The notes beneath the pieces are model-generated. The model saw nothing but the letters and a program-made list of their open reading frames with translations. It did not search any database and was not told the origin of the DNA. From Triglochin maritima (Eukaryota; Streptophyta; Magnoliopsida; Alismatales; Juncaginaceae), in contig OY821771.1 of the NCBI GenBank assembly GCA_963682175.1, positions 11,097,001 to 11,161,000 on the forward strand: a stretch of DNA of 64,000 nucleotides, read 5' to 3'. This document shows, one piece after another, positions 22,880 to 36,165 of the stretch. Every line of letters starts with the position of its first letter. The stretch's first letter is position 1. Both the position numbers and the translations under genes were made by a program.

Positions 22880-23340
22880 CTGGATCTTTGTTTGCACAGT
22901 ACAGACAGTCTGTCATTGATGTGTTTTCCAGGTAAACTTTTTTTGCATAATATCTTTTTATATATTTGAATCATTGTAATAATTTTCTTCTGGAGAATGT
23001 ATTGTAACAATTCTAATCTGGAGAATGTTTCGAACTCCAGGTTGATTTTTTTCACTTTTCTGTAGTCATTTATTTCAAAATTTATCATTTAAATATTTTA
23101 CGAGTGTTTAATCTCTTTAGGAGTTCCTACGACATTTAAGTCATCAATGCAAAATCAAATAATTGTAAATTTTGATCTTAAGTAAAACATGTGGACTAAT
23201 ATGATCACATTTCATATCATATCATTCTTCGGGATAATATGTACACATTCTCTTTGTTTGTTCACATGGTGATCTTTTCATAAATTATATCATATTTCCT
23301 TATTATAATTTGCCTTGGGCTTATTCCTTCAAGGACTCTC
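22080..23340 (-). mobile_element. Strongly decayed Copia related to Copia-2
   Basis: Two short blocks align with Copia-2 of this window. 22085-22240 matches the stretch just inside its 3' LTR (31268-31400). 23090-23200 matches the reverse transcriptase active-site region (about 32340-32450), where the minus strand reads HDDLNVVGTPKEI in place of YVDD and its following residues. Most of the element between is gone and a long TA repeat has grown inside. No LTR is visible. Confidence 0.5.
22809..22878. repeat. (TA)35 microsatellite
   Basis: Seventy bases of perfect TA repeat. The Tyr/Ile frame read through it is an artefact. Confidence 0.97.
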
Positions 23341-23799
23341 GTATAAATATTAATATCAAGTGACTTATATAAATTTGCAGTCACAACATATCATATATGT
23401 TTATCTATATTTATATTTACATGTCATACTAATCGTGTAGCATAACGTAATGTTAAACATTTCGAGAGAATGAGTAAAATCATAATGGATGTTGGGTCCG
23501 GCGGAAAAAAAACTCTTGTGTAACTACTCACGAAAAAATTACTCTCTTACCCTCTCTCTACCTTATATTAAATCCCCCAACCCCTCACATTTTCTTCACA
23601 AATCTCTCCAAATCTTCCAAATCTTATCCAATCTTCTGTATTTGCTTTGATTTTGGTGGCAATGGGTCGAGTTTGAGCTAAAGCGTGAAGCCTAAAGCTA
23701 CAAGCAGACCGTTGACTGCCGATTTTGTGACTTCTCTGTTTTTTATTTCCCAGGCTTTTCTAATATGTTTTAGTAGTTAATTTTAGTTAATCAACCATA

Positions 23800-25830
23800 A
23801 TCATGAGTTACACATTTATGAAAAGAAATCACTTTTTATTTGCATATTTAGTAATTTCCATGACTTTATCATCTGATTCTGAAGATAATGATAAGCCACC
23901 ACCTTCCCCTCATGTTAATCCACTTAAAAGAACGTGTAATATGGGTACTAGAAAAAAACCTAGTCCAGTATCAGTTGATTTTGATTAAGGACGAGATGAG
24001 GAGGGTAATTCAACTGCTACTAGTAAATGGTGTGGTCAGGTATATTCGGCTACGTCAAGTGGAGGAACCAATCATTTAGGTAGACATCAACTTTCATGCA
24101 TGTAAAGTTAAGAATAATCCTGCATCGGTAGTGCGTTCACATCAATCGGTTTTGGACACAACTAGTGAAACTTTAAATTTCAGAAGCTGTCACATTTAAG
24201 GTACAAAGATAATTGTTGATTTCATAATTAGATATGTACTACCATTTAGCTTTGTGAATCTAAAGGCCTTAGGCAAGCAATTCTCTACCAGCATCTGCAA
24301 TTTACACCATTTCTAGAAGAACACTTAAAATATTGTATTTGATAAATTCAGTAAACAAAGAGAAATAATGATTACTTATTTTTCATCAATGAACAATAAG
24401 GTAACATTAAGTAGTGATGTTTGGATAGGTCCAAATAATTATCTTTGTTGTTGCGTAACTGGTCGTTATTTAGATGATTCATGGTGTTTAAATATAAATG
24501 TTTTTTACCTATTTTGCATCCACACACTATCAAAGTTATATTTGATAACATTAAAGATGTCATCGTAGCTAATAATCTTGAAAATAAAGTTTGTGCAATT
24601 GCATTTCGTAGTGCTACTAACAATAGTTATGCAACACAAATGCTTATTAATTATTGTCATCCACCTGTATATGATTTACTTTTTAATATTGGATGTGTTT
24701 GTCACACTCTGAACTTAGTGGTACAAGATGGACTTAACATAATTAAACCTTACATAGAAAATATTAGGAATGCAATTGCTTATATAGGTTGTAGTAGTAC
24801 ATCTAGATATCAGGAATTTAGAGAAATTTGTGCATATAATGAAATTAAACCTAAGTTTAAATTAGATTCCCAACATAGATGGAATTCTACATATGAAATG
24901 TTAAAATGTTGTATTCCTTAGCATCTTGCAATTTCAACATTTTATAATGAAACAAAATGAGTACGTGTTAACCAATTTAGATTGGAATAATTGTCAAATT
25001 ATGCATGATTTTTTAAATTTTTTTTCACATTCACCACTAGATTAAGTCGATAATATTATTCCACCTCTAACATATTTATCTATGAATTACTTCCAATTAC
25101 TAAAATATTTGCGAAATATAGGCACAATGCTGGTTTTGTTTAATTATATGTAATGGAGGCTAAGTAATAAATATTGGAATCCTCCTCCATTTAGTTTTTC
25201 TTTAGCTTTTATAATGGATCTTAGATTTAAAATTACTGGTTTACAAGTTTTTTTAGATTTTTTTTTTGAAAATATGAATTATGAAAATTTCCAAAATCAC
25301 GTAGATAGGTGTAGGGTCTTTGTTAATCAAATATTTTGAAGAATATGAAAGACTATATAATGTAAATCAAATGAGTTCAAATGTTGCTAGTTCATCATCA
25401 CAACTACCTCCAACTGCAGTGGATCCAGATGATGAAGACTCCTTATAGAATTGGTTACGTTAAAAGACGAAAAAATTAGTGCAACCGACACCCAAAATGA
25501 ATTAACTGCATATTTAAACACCGAACTTTACTGAAGTACGACTGAGTTAAAATCTTTTGACGTTTTAGGCTGGTGGAGAAAAAACTCAGGTAAGTTTCCA
25601 CTAGTCTCTTTGATGGCGCGAGACTTATTATGTCATTCGGCGTCAACTGTGGTGTCGGAGGTTGATTTTAGTGCAGGTAAATGGGTCTTGTCCGACAAGT
25701 CAATCGAGATGATTGTAAGCTTGAAGGATTGGATTGACGCTGCGAACATAATGCAGAACATGAATATTCACGACAGTAACGACGACAAATTAGCTAAACC
25801 ATCTGTTAAAAGAGTAATTTTTTCCTAATA
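23800..25830 (+). pseudogene. hAT transposase, broken
   Basis: This is a remnant of an Ac-like hAT transposase. Parts appear in the right order on the plus strand: an acidic/proline-rich N-terminus (23863-23986), a BED-type zinc finger with W-C-x2-(C/Y), H..GRH.LSC (about 24024-24100, after a TAA), the TLSSDVW block (24410-24427), the catalytic-domain stretch with FNIGCVCHTLNLVVQDG (about 24682-24735) and HRWNSTYEML (about 24875-24904). The C-terminal dimerisation block follows (MARDLLCHSASTVVSEVDFS, 25613-25672, and VSLKDWI near 25715). At least four stops or shifts and a poorly conserved 24920-25560 separate them. I could not find the terminal repeats, so element ends are not given. Confidence 0.85.
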
Positions 25831-26029
25831 TCTCTTAGGGTTTTTTCATTACTCCATTGGTTTAGCTAGCCTTCGGGCCTTTTTTATTTGTAACAAATAT
25901 ATTATTTCTCTGATTGAGTCAATAATTATTAATAAATAAATTTGTTACTTTGGGGCAAAAATTGTGTTTCTGTTTTTATTAATTCGATTGTGGTTCTATA
26001 CTTCAAATTTACAAAAAACAACCGAAAAT

Positions 26030-26165
26030 CAAAAACCGACCCGAACAAACGAAGAAAACCCGACTCGACCACCCCCGGATCCGGTAGGCCCAACCTGTGC
26101 CGGTGGGTCGTGTCCTGCCAGGGATACCGGCTGCCGTGTCGTGCCGGCACGGCACGACACGAGTT
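26030..26165. mobile_element. G+C-rich palindromic stretch, possible hAT end
   Basis: The repeated GCACGGCACGACAC/GTGTCGTGCCG palindrome (about 26127-26162) contrasts with A+T-rich flanks. Such motifs occur in subterminal regions of plant hAT elements, and the hAT pseudogene ends 200 bp upstream. No target duplication was identified. Confidence 0.35.
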
Positions 26166-26454
26166 CCAAGTCTACCAATCGGTCAACAAACTTGATATCA
26201 TTTTTCTTAAACTAGTAAATTTCAATTAAGTTATCAAAAATACAGGATCATTGTGGATACCCATAATGAATGCAAAAGAATAATGTACAGGCATGCATTT
26301 TCCTGCCTGACATGATTGTAGTAATATAAAAATATTCTTTTTACTTCCATTGTAGTCTTAATACAAGTTATTCTGGCGATTTGAAACTTAATAAGTTTCT
26401 TGAGACCTAATAAATAAAATGCAACATTTAATGCCAAGATATAACATCAACAAT

Positions 26455-27530
26455 GCAGGGATATACCGACGGATAGGTGCATATCACTTTCCATCGGTGT
26501 ACCGAAACACCAACGAATAGAGAGGCTTCGGTGTTACTTGTGTCAGTGTATATCTACTCTGACGGATATACTGACGGAAACACACTGTCGGTGTTACTTT
26601 TGGCGTGAAAATTTTGGCCAAAATTTTTCGCCCACTTTTGTCGTATCCTAGAACATCGACGACCGATCACGGATACGTTGGTGTTGGTTACACCGACAAA
26701 TAGGTTCTCCGACGGTTGTAAAACCTACACCAATGGATAGGTACCGTCGGTGTACGTCTACAAACGTCAGTACTTTCACCGATGGAGAGGACCATCAGTG
26801 TATGTTTTCCACAACCCAAAAGACCTTCTTTGCTCTTCCGAGTTCCAAGTTCCATGTTCATTCATCAAGCATTCCTACACATCCAATTCAATCATCATTC
26901 AACAACAAGCATTCATAGACATCCAACTCTTTCAACAAGAATTCATAAAATCTAAACAGAAAAGTCATATATATTGATTTATCTAAAATAATTCAAACAA
27001 AAAAGTTGTAATTACATTACAATTACCATCTAAATTTAGTAAGTAAAAGTAGAGTTTAACAATAACAACTGACTAGAAAAAATAAAATACTAAGTTACTA
27101 AACCTCCCAGCCGGCTCCGCCCAATGGATCATCATCGTTATCTTGACATTTCCACCTTCGACCACATCGTGTAGCATTCCTTCTATGTCGTCTGCATCAT
27201 CCTCTTCTGGCTCAATCTCTGTTGTTTGTGTTGTAATTGTTGTGATGACTTATGCACTCGAACTGACAATACTTTCACCGTGAAAAATCCACTGCTTGTA
27301 ATTACCAGCAAAGTCATTTATGATGATATCATCGACGACGTCACCTCTAGTTGCCCACTTATTGTTACAACACTTTTTGCATGGGCATAATATTTTATTC
27401 CCATCACGAATGTATTGGTTGTGAGGACCCAAGACGAGATTTAGGAATGACTTAAGATTTTCCGTGAATTTTTTATTAATTCTCTTCTCATACATCCAAC
27501 TTCTGTCTGAGCTCATAATTCTATTGATTT
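26455..27530 (-). pseudogene. CACTA element fragment with transposase-associated domain
   Basis: On the minus strand, 27516-27250 and onward to about 27110 encode the transposase-associated domain of CACTA (En/Spm) transposases: a WMYEKR opening, the Cys motif CPCKKCCN (about 27360-27390), and a W.FHGE end (about 27265-27282), followed after a stop by an acidic linker with EGMLHDV. The catalytic Transposase_21 region is missing. At 26455-26830 there are many ACCGACGGA/CGGTGT subterminal-type repeats, as at a CACTA end. I read it as a deletion derivative with the 5' side at higher coordinates. Confidence 0.7.
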
Positions 27531-28610
27531 AAAACAAAACATGTTGAACATAACACAATAAGCTTAACAAAATCCAATATAAAATATTTAACCTCTACCA
27601 TCATCAAATTGATAGTTTCAAATTATCACATTCAACTTATCCAAATCAATTCAAATAAATCTAATATTTGTGCTATCAAATAAACCAAATTCAAACTTAA
27701 TATAATTATCACATAAAACTTATCCAAATCAATTCAAATAAACTCAATCTAACTAAATCAATTATCCAACACAATCCAACTAACTCAGTCACACTAGCGC
27801 ATTCAATCCAAATCAATATAACTTGTTGTTTGATTCGGTTTGATTAAACTTATTTGATTTAATTGTATCAATTATGTTTAATCCTACACACAGGAATGTT
27901 TGATCCTACAAAATGGAAATACTTGTTTGACTTAAATTTTTGTTTAATTTTATCTGGGAATCAATAACGTGTTAGACATAAAAAATTGCATTTCAATGGT
28001 TATCAACAATAAATTTTTTTGATAAATGCATATAAAACATTGCATTTCACATTCACATTTAAACTATATTATAAACTATCATATAAAGCATTTTTAAACT
28101 ACATTGACATTCACATTCAAACATTCATATAAAGTATTTTCTAAACTACATTCACAATATATTCCAATTACATTACAACTATATTTAAATTTACATTCAA
28201 ACTATCAAAATAATCAAATTCATACTACATTCAAACCAAAATAAATAATCTAAATTTATCAGAACAAATAATCTAAACTATAATCTTAACAATAAAAGCT
28301 TATTGTTAATTTAAAAACATATATATGTTAATTTATCAAAACAATCAAAATTTAAAACATCCAAATTATGATCTAAATACTTGTTTGGGGTTGGGTTTCG
28401 GGCTGGGTGGCTAGTTTGCGGTCGGGTTTGGGGTTGGGGGTCTCGTTTGGGGATGGGTTTGTTGCTGTTTGTTTAATTACATTTCCTTGTTTAGTTAATC
28501 ATGTCTTCTTAAAATTTCTTTGCATTATTTCGTTTATATTCGTTTAATTAGAGTTGTACTAAAATATATGCTATTGTTTATTTTTAAATGTCAATGCTGA
28601 AATTGATTAG
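27531..28610. other. A+T-rich stretch, probably CACTA 5' non-coding
   Basis: The stretch is poor in G and C, with loosely repeated TTCAAA/CACATTCA words. It gives way to a GGTTGGGTTTGGGG-like patch at 28385-28450. The same order of A+T-rich DNA next to a transposase-associated domain recurs at 54350-55120, so it may be a CACTA first intron. I see no gene. Confidence 0.35.
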
Positions 28611-28611
28611 T

Positions 28612-28914
28612 ACGTAAGAAGGGTAGAAGAAGACCAAGTGATTTTCAGGAGGATGTCCAACTAGTGGTTGTTGATAATCTAGATATCAACTTGTAATGCA
28701 TGCGTGTCACAAAACTCAAAGAAGGCAGACAAGTAGTGCTAGGAGAAGGAGGACACCATCAACTTCAGGTTCAGGTTCACAAGCAGCACAAGGAACACAA
28801 CCAGGTGATTCACAAGGGACACAACCAACTCCTGGACAACCATTAGAAGCAAGAAGTGGAAAAACATCACAACCAACTCCTGGCCCAATGATGCAACTGC
28901 TTGGATCTGTCTGA
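28612..28914 (+). other. Unidentified Gln/Pro/Ser-rich ORF fragment
   Basis: From 28696 an open frame of 72 codons has an Arg-rich start (RRRR) and a Ser/Gly/Gln/Thr/Pro-rich tail with the repeated word QPTPG and the related GTQPG. Just upstream (28617-28694) another frame reads a basic KKGRRRPSDF-like segment ending in a stop. Low-complexity tails like this occur in plant MULE and CACTA proteins, but no diagnostic motif is left. I do not recognise it, and it could be a terminal exon of a dead transposase. Confidence 0.25.
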
Positions 28915-30777
28915 AGTGCTGCCAGCAGAGGGGTTTGGACTTCACTCAAGAAGTTTCTGAGGGTCATTTGTGATATTAGCAGTAACTTTAACTATGTTAT
29001 GGTTGTGTTGGGTCAAGATATTTTGGTTGTGTGTGACTTTAGCAATGTTTAGTGACTTTGGTATAAAACTATTTTTTTGTGGATGTTCAGAAATATGAAG
29101 TGTTGTTTGTGTGGATATTATGGTTATGTCAGAACTCATTGTTGTCTTGTAATGAAGTGTTTATTTGTTCAAAACAATGTGTTACAAGTTTCATGTCATA
29201 CCATCTAATGGAAACATCACAGACCATATTTATTATTCAGAATGGAAACAAGTCATCAAATAACACAGACCATACATATCTCACCTCAAACATTTAAAAC
29301 AGTTTCAATCTATCATAAAATTGAACCTTCCACCACACACGACCACACCACACATCCACATACAAACAATCCACACTCACACAACACATCCTCTCACAAA
29401 ATAAAATCACACACACACATGCATACATGGTTGTCAATTTGTCGAACACTTTCATATCACACCCAAAAATTCCAAAATAACACAAAATTCCAACTAATTG
29501 GAATCGACACCAAGGTTGTGCTTTCTCTTCCACCAGATGGATGCTTCCCTTCGACGACGAGGCCAAGGAAGAGGTGGTGGTGGGCAACACAGTCTGTGCC
29601 AAGAGCCCTAGCCTCCTTTTGGCAACATATCACCACATCAAGGACCCTCTCGGTGAAGACCTCGAATACTAAGGAGATTTGGCGGTGGTGACTAAGGAGT
29701 TTTGACGGAAGAGGGCGTAAAGCAAGTTGCAGGAGTATCGGAGGGGGTTTCTATCAAGGGAAGTTGGAGTCCATGAGGGGTTTTTGGCCGTAGGAGGCGG
29801 TTGGGAACAGTAACGTGACAGATGCATAACGATATATAGGAACAGTAACGTGACAGAGTGGAACGTCGTCAATTTAGAGTGCATAAAACCAATATGGTTT
29901 TTATACAAGTGCAACCAAGTAAAATTCGAAAACTTAAGTGCACAGATCCAATATCACCACTTTGCAAGTGGGTCCAAGCGAATAACCTATTATTTTTTGC
30001 TTCAATATATATTGTCAGGTGTAGAAAGCAAAATTATCGGAGTTTACTTGGTATTGGTTTATTTTGATAAAGCAAGATATAAAGGGGTACAATAGCAAAG
30101 AGCTAAAATATTGAAAAGGTGACAAATTACGAGGTTATCATTTATAATTTTTGAAAGTTTTTTTTAAACAATAAAAGCAATTGTGAACACATAAGATTCC
30201 CCCTCATCTCGTGATAACATAGAATAAAGAAAATGTAAATAAATACTGGGTTGACGTGGTTTTTTATGGTTCGCATTCTAATTGTTTCGATGCTAAAATA
30301 CTTTTCAGTTTTTCAATGTCTAATCACGACGAAAAGAGTCATTCCTTTCACGTTATAATTTTTGGTCTTCAATTGAGAAAAATATACTAACATTGGCTTT
30401 AATCATTCATATTTTGGAGAAAATGATAGATTTCGGGTTGGTGTTAAGAGGAAGTCGATTTTTGAGTGGATGAATTAGTTTCTAACAAGGGCATTTAATG
30501 AAATAATCTGATAAAGTCAGGGGTACAATAGTAAAAACAATCTAGTGGCAAAATATGTAATTGTACATCACCATGTCCAAACAACAAAAATTTTACGTAG
30601 TAAAATATGTAATTGTACAAAACTTTCTGAGTTTTTGAAATCCAATGTTTAATGTCATAAAGTGAGCATTATATTTTAGGAATGTGGAGTCTGACAATTT
30701 TTATTTGGATGTCCAGAAACCAAAAATTGGGATTTTATCATAATTGTGTCCGTTTTTAAATCATCCACACGCATGCT
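28915..30777. other. Intergenic stretch without a recognisable gene
   Basis: The stretch has CA-rich patches (29320-29425), a G-rich stretch (29560-29770) and a direct repeat of GGAACAGTAACGTGACAGA at 29803-29821 and 29839-29857. Open frames are short and low in complexity. It might contain the end of a MULE-like element, but I cannot show a terminal inverted repeat. Confidence 0.4.
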
Positions 30778-31035
30778 AAGAGTTGTTTGTTCAAGCAAGA
30801 CGGTACATATTTTAATATTATTGTAAGCAGATTGGATTTTCAAGCGATTCTTATAAAACCTTAAGGTTGTGTTTCAACGTCGTATTTGTAACTTCTGCAG
30901 ATTTTGTAATTGGAGGATTTACAAATCCAGAAATTTATAAATAACTTGATTTGTCTTTACTACGTTTGGGTAAACTTGTTAGTTTGGGTAAACATGTTAC
31001 TTTGAAAAAACAACTAAAAATTATAAATCATTTTA
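30778..31035 (+). repeat. Arm B of the inverted duplication, distal piece
   Basis: This matches the reverse complement of about 14730-14955. It is separated from the rest of arm B by Copia-2. It carries no gene. Confidence 0.8.
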
Positions 31036-31267
31036 TGTTGTAAAACAAAACAAACCAAAGATCAAAGATTGAGGGAGTGAGAGATGTATGTATTTCTTCT
31101 CTTGTCACCAAATATGTACAATAGTCCTCTATATATAGGGTGAGGATGTAGTAGGAGTTACAACCAAAATAAATAGAATTACATCATATTAATAAGAGTA
31201 AAGCCTACTTAAAATATTGGGGGTTAAGGAAGATGAATCATCCACAAAACCTTTGGAATTCTCAACA
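31036..31267 (-). repeat. 3' LTR of Copia-2
   Basis: It is 232 bp, matching the 5' LTR over its whole length, with TATATATAG near 31128-31136 as the promoter core. Confidence 0.92.
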
Positions 31268-31280
31268 CTCCCCCTTGGAT
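31268..31280 (-). other. Polypurine tract of Copia-2
   Basis: On the minus strand CCAAGGGGGAGTG lies immediately before the 3' LTR (TGAGAATTCC...). Confidence 0.75.
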
Positions 31281-31398
31281 GATCACCTTTATACGCTAGG
31301 GTTGCTGCCTCGTTAAAAACCTTACCAAGAAAAACCTGATGGTATAAAAACTTGGTGAAAGAAAAAAGAGTGCAGCGCGTATGATGTTCCCCCTCACT

Positions 31399-34300
31399 TC
31401 AACACACATTTTTCAAATGACGAACACCTATCTTGTGAACAAGTTGCTCAAACACTGTTGTAGGCAATGACATTGTGAATAAATCTGCTAAATTCTCGCT
31501 TGATTGGATCTGACGGACATCTATCTCACCATCCTTTTGTAAATCATGCGTCGAGAAAAACTTTGGTGAAATATGCTTAGTCTTATCGCCTTTGATGTAT
31601 CCTTCTTTTATTTGAGCAATGCATGCAGTATTGTCTTCATATAAAATTGTTGGACGATCTTTGATTTTGTCGAGTCCACATTCTTCTTGTATGCTTTGAA
31701 TCATTGATCTCAACTATACAAATTCTCGACTAGCCTCATATAATGCAATCAACTCTGCATGATTTGAAGATGTTGCTGTTAATGTTTGTTTCGTTGATCG
31801 CCATGAAATTGTCGTGCCACCATATGTAAACACGTATCCTGTTTGTGATTCAGCTTTATGTGGATCTGACAAATATCCAGCATCAACATATCCAATTAAT
31901 TTGGGCTCTAAATTCTTTTGAAAAAAATAACCTCATATCACGTGTTCCACAAAGGTAACGGAATACATGTTTAATTCCGTTTCAATGTCTACGTGTTGGT
32001 TCAGAACTATATCTAGCCAATACATTTACTGAAAATACAATATCAGGTCTTGTATTATTAGTCAGGTACATTAAAGCCCCAATAACACTTAGATATGGTA
32101 CTTCTGGACCAAGAATGTCTTCATCATTCTCTCGAGGACGGAAAGGATCATTTTCAGCACTAAGGGAACGAACAACCATTGGAGAACTTAATGGATGAGC
32201 TTTATCCATATTAAAACGTTTTAATGTCTTCTCTATCTAATTTGATTAATGAATGAAAACTCCATCTGGTAAGTACTCGATCTGCAGGCCGAGACAAAAT
32301 TTAGTTACACCAAGGTCTTTCATTTCATATTCATTCTTCAAATATTTAGCAGTTCTTTCAATCTCTTCAGGGTTCCCAATGATATTCAAGTCATCAACAT
32401 ATACAAAAATAATTACAAAGCCAAATGTTGATTTTCTAATAAAAACACATGGACTTATGAGATTATTTTTAAACTCTTCTTTGAGAAGACTTTCACTAAG
32501 ACGATTGTACCACATTCGTCCGGATTGTTTTAATCCGTATAAAGACATTTTCAATTTTATAGAATACATCTCTCGAGATTTTGTATTGCATGTGCTTGGT
32601 ATTTTTAATCCTTCAGGGATTTTCATGAAAATGTCGTTATCTAGTGATCCATATAGATAAGTTGTAACGACATCCATGAGTCGTATTTCAAGTTTTTCTC
32701 CAATTGCAAGGCTAATCAAAAATCTAAGAGTTGTTGCATCCACTACAGGTGAATACGTTTCTTCATAGTCAACTCCTGGTATTTGTGTAAAACCTTGTGC
32801 AACAAGTCTTGCCTTGTATCTTACTATTTCATTTTTCTCATTTCTTTTAATTACAAATACTCACTTGTATCGTACTGGTTTTACATTATTTGGTGTCGGA
32901 ACTACGGGTTCAAACACATGACGTTTCTCAAGTGAGTTCAGTTCTTCTTGAATTGAATTTTTCCATTGTGGCCAATCTTTTCTGTGTCGACACTCTTCAA
33001 TTGATTTTGGTTCACAATATTCAACATTCATCACATCATTTGCTATAGCATATATGAATTTTTCATCAATAATGGTTCTATTTTGGTTCCATCTTTTTCC
33101 ATTGTGCACATAATTGATGGAGATCTCATCATCATTTTCATTTTCAGGTACATGTACCTCTTTCGGAAATTTGTCATTGTCCATTTGTTGTTGTGTTATC
33201 AAATCTACATGGGTTTCAATAATATCACCAACTGCGTTATTTTGCTCTTTCTTTTTCCGTGGATTTGCATCTTTGGAACTGATTGGTCTTCCACGTTTTC
33301 GACGTATAATATATTCATTTGCAACATTAGGAATATCAATCCGAGCAGGTGCATTTAGAGCTGGTATATGTGACTTTGTGACTCTTTTAGTATCAATGAA
33401 TGCATCAGGCAACTCATTTGCAATTCTTTGTAAATGTATAATCTTTTGAACTTCAAGTTCACATTGACCTGTTCGAGGATCTGGAATAGATGATGCATTC
33501 CAAGTCACTTCTTTGTTTTCTAATTTTTGTTTTTCTCCCCCTAAGATTGGGAATTCAATCTCATTAAATTGACAATCAGCAAATCGTCCTGTGAAAATAT
33601 CACCGGTTAACGGCTCTAAATATTTTATGATTGATGGAGATTCAAAGCCAATATATATTCCCAATCTTCTTTGAGGTCCCATCTTTGTACGTTGTGGTGG
33701 TGCAATTGGCACATAAACGGCACAACCAAAAACCCTTAGATGAGACAGATTTTGTTCTCTACCGGAGACCAATTGTAAAGGGGAGTATTTATGATAAGCA
33801 GTTGGTCTTATTCTTATAAGTGCAGCAACATGCAAAATGGCATGTCCCCAGGCAGATGATGGTAATTTAGATCTCATTACCAATGGTCTAGCAATTAATT
33901 GTAATCTCTTAATCAAGGATTCAGCTAGACCATTTTGTGTATGGACATGAGCTACAGGATGCTCAATTGTGATCCCAACAGACATGCAATAATCGTTAAA
34001 CGTTTGGGATGTAAATTCTCCAGCATTGTCAGGTCGAATTTTATTAATTGGATAATTTGGGAAATGTGCTCTCAGTTTGATTAATTCTGCTAGAAGTATA
34101 GCAAATGCGACATTTCGAGTTGATAAAAGGCAAACGTGTGACCATCGGGTTGATGCATCTATCAATACCATAAAATAACGAAATGGTCCACACGGAGGAG
34201 TAATGGGTCCACAAATATCTCCTTGGATTCGCTCTAAAAATGTAGGCATTTCATTTTCAATTTTATTTGTGGAATGTCTTATTATCATTTTTCCAAGGGA

Positions 34301-34879
34301 GCATGTTGCACATGAAAAATTCTTTGATGAAGGAATCTTCAAGTTCCTCATTGTGTGCCCACTTGAATTTTCAATAATTCTTCGCATCATTATGGCACCT
34401 GAGTGACCCAATCTGTCATGCCAAGTTTCAAAATTTGGATCAACTAACTTCTGGTTAGTGATCATATTTGATTCAATAGGATTTATGAATGTGCTATATA
34501 ACCCAGAAGAGAGAGCTTGCATTTTTTCCAACACAATTTTCTGGCCAGACACATTAGATGTAATGTGGAGATACTCAATATTATCTTCGTTCACCGTCTC
34601 AATGTGATAACCATTAAGACGTATATCCTTAAAACTTAGTAGATTTCTTCTGGATCTACTAGAGTATAGAGCATCACTTATTATTAATTTTGTATTGTTA
34701 GATAACAAAACACAAGCTCTTCCGGAGCCTTCAATCAAATTGCTAGTGCCAGAAATTGTGTTGACATTTGTTTTTGCTAAATGTAATTGGGAAAAGTATT
34801 TTGTACTTTTCAAGATGGTGTTTGTTGTTCCACTATCTACTAGACATTGGTCTCCATCATTTGGTATAGCATTAGTCAT
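31399..34879 (-). pseudogene. Copia-2 pol (protease, integrase, RT, RNase H)
   Basis: The main frame 34879-32861 (672 codons) holds a protease DSG motif near 34835, the GAG-pre-integrase finger (WHDRLGH about 34425), the integrase core (GDICGP about 34200, IRPDNAGEF about 34035, QNGLAES about 33930) and the linker to reverse transcriptase. Reverse transcriptase continues with stops at 32861, near 32245 and near 31980. It contains YVDDLNIIG (about 32400-32374), and RNase H ends at 31399 with YEDN and the HISPKFF tail. Most breaks are single stops in an otherwise kept frame, suggesting recent decay. The order is Copia. Confidence 0.9.
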
Positions 34880-35078
34880 ATCTTTGTCTTTCTACATGAA
34901 ACAAAAGAAAAATATAATAAATTTGATTTTATCGTAGCAGTATATTATATAAGAGTTAGAGTTAAAAGACTTAAATATTGATAAAGTCGAAAGCAAATAT
35001 TCGAGGTTCAAGCATTACATATATAGGAAGATAAAATACCAAAATTCTAGGTGAACGGAAATCAAACAATAAGAAAAA

Positions 35079-36125
35079 CTACATATTATGGTGTACATTT
35101 CCATTATCGGTAAATGTTTCGGTATTTTCATCATTTAGAAGAAAATCAGAAACATCCAAGTGTGTATCCATGAGCATTCCATGTTGATTATTCTCAATAA
35201 AGTTCATTTCAGCACTTTCTCTCTTCTTGAGTGATGCTTGATAGAGCTCAACAAGATGTTTGGGCGTACGACATATACGCGACCAATGATTTGTCATGCC
35301 ACATTTGAAGCAGACATTTTCAGATTTCCTTGGAGGATGTTGCATTCCATTTCCCTTAGCATTTCTCCCATTATTATTTGCTTTGAAATTATGACCACAC
35401 AGATTATAACGACCACATCCACGACTGTGCCCTTGGTGTTGCCCAAGTCCACGCCCACGTTTGTGGTTAAATGATGTCGCATTCGCTTCAGGGAATGACT
35501 CACGTTTGTGTCCATGATTAGCCTCATCCACTTCGGGGAATGGAACAGAACCGGTGGGTCGAGATTGATGATTTTTCATCAAGAGTTCATTATTTTGCTC
35601 GGCAACTAAAAGGCATGATATTAGTTCAGAATATCTCTTAAAACCACGCTCTCGATATTGCTGTTGCAGGAGCATATTCGAGGCATGAAATGTAGAGAAT
35701 GTTTTCTCTAACATATCATTATCAGTAATTGTTTCTCCACATAATTTAAGTTCGGATGTGATCCGAAATATTGCTGAATTATACTCACTTACATATTTAA
35801 AATCTTGTAATCTCAAATGTATCCATTCATAGCGAGCTTTTGGGAGAATCACTTGTTTTTGGTGGTCATACATTTCTTTCATATTTTTTCATAGTTCTAA
35901 TGGATCTTTCACCGTTAAATATTCAGCTTTTAGACCCTCATGAAGATGATGTCGGAGAAAAATCATTGCTTTGGCACGTTCCTGCGGGGAGGCCTTATTT
36001 GATTCTTTGATTGTTTCTCCAAGATTGTTTGCTGTGAGATGAATCTCAGCATCGAGGGTCCAAGGGAGATAATTCTTTCCCGAAATATCAAGGGCAGCAA
36101 ATTCAAGCTTCGTGAGGTTTGCCAT
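35079..36125 (-). pseudogene. Copia-2 gag
   Basis: This is the nucleocapsid protein of Copia-2. The start MANLTKLEF at 36125 precedes a typical Copia gag domain with a KNYLPW motif. One in-frame TGA interrupts it at about 35886-35888, where related proteins usually have Trp. The frame then continues in register through a Q-rich helical part, a Gly/Asn/His-rich basic region and a CCHC zinc knuckle (CFKCGMTNHWSRIC, about 35320-35278), ending at 35079. Apart from the single stop it is open. Confidence 0.88.
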
Positions 36126-36165
36126 GATAATAGCTTGGGCGTGTTTGAAGACTCTAATCGATAGA

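Noticed and set aside
22789..23088. 99-codon minus-strand frame rich in Tyr/Ile
   Set aside because: It is read through the (TA)35 microsatellite; the periodic YI readout is an artefact and the rest matches nothing.
29242..29691. 149-codon plus-strand frame, His/Thr-rich
   Set aside because: It runs across CA-rich DNA with no recognisable domain, and an opposing frame overlaps it.
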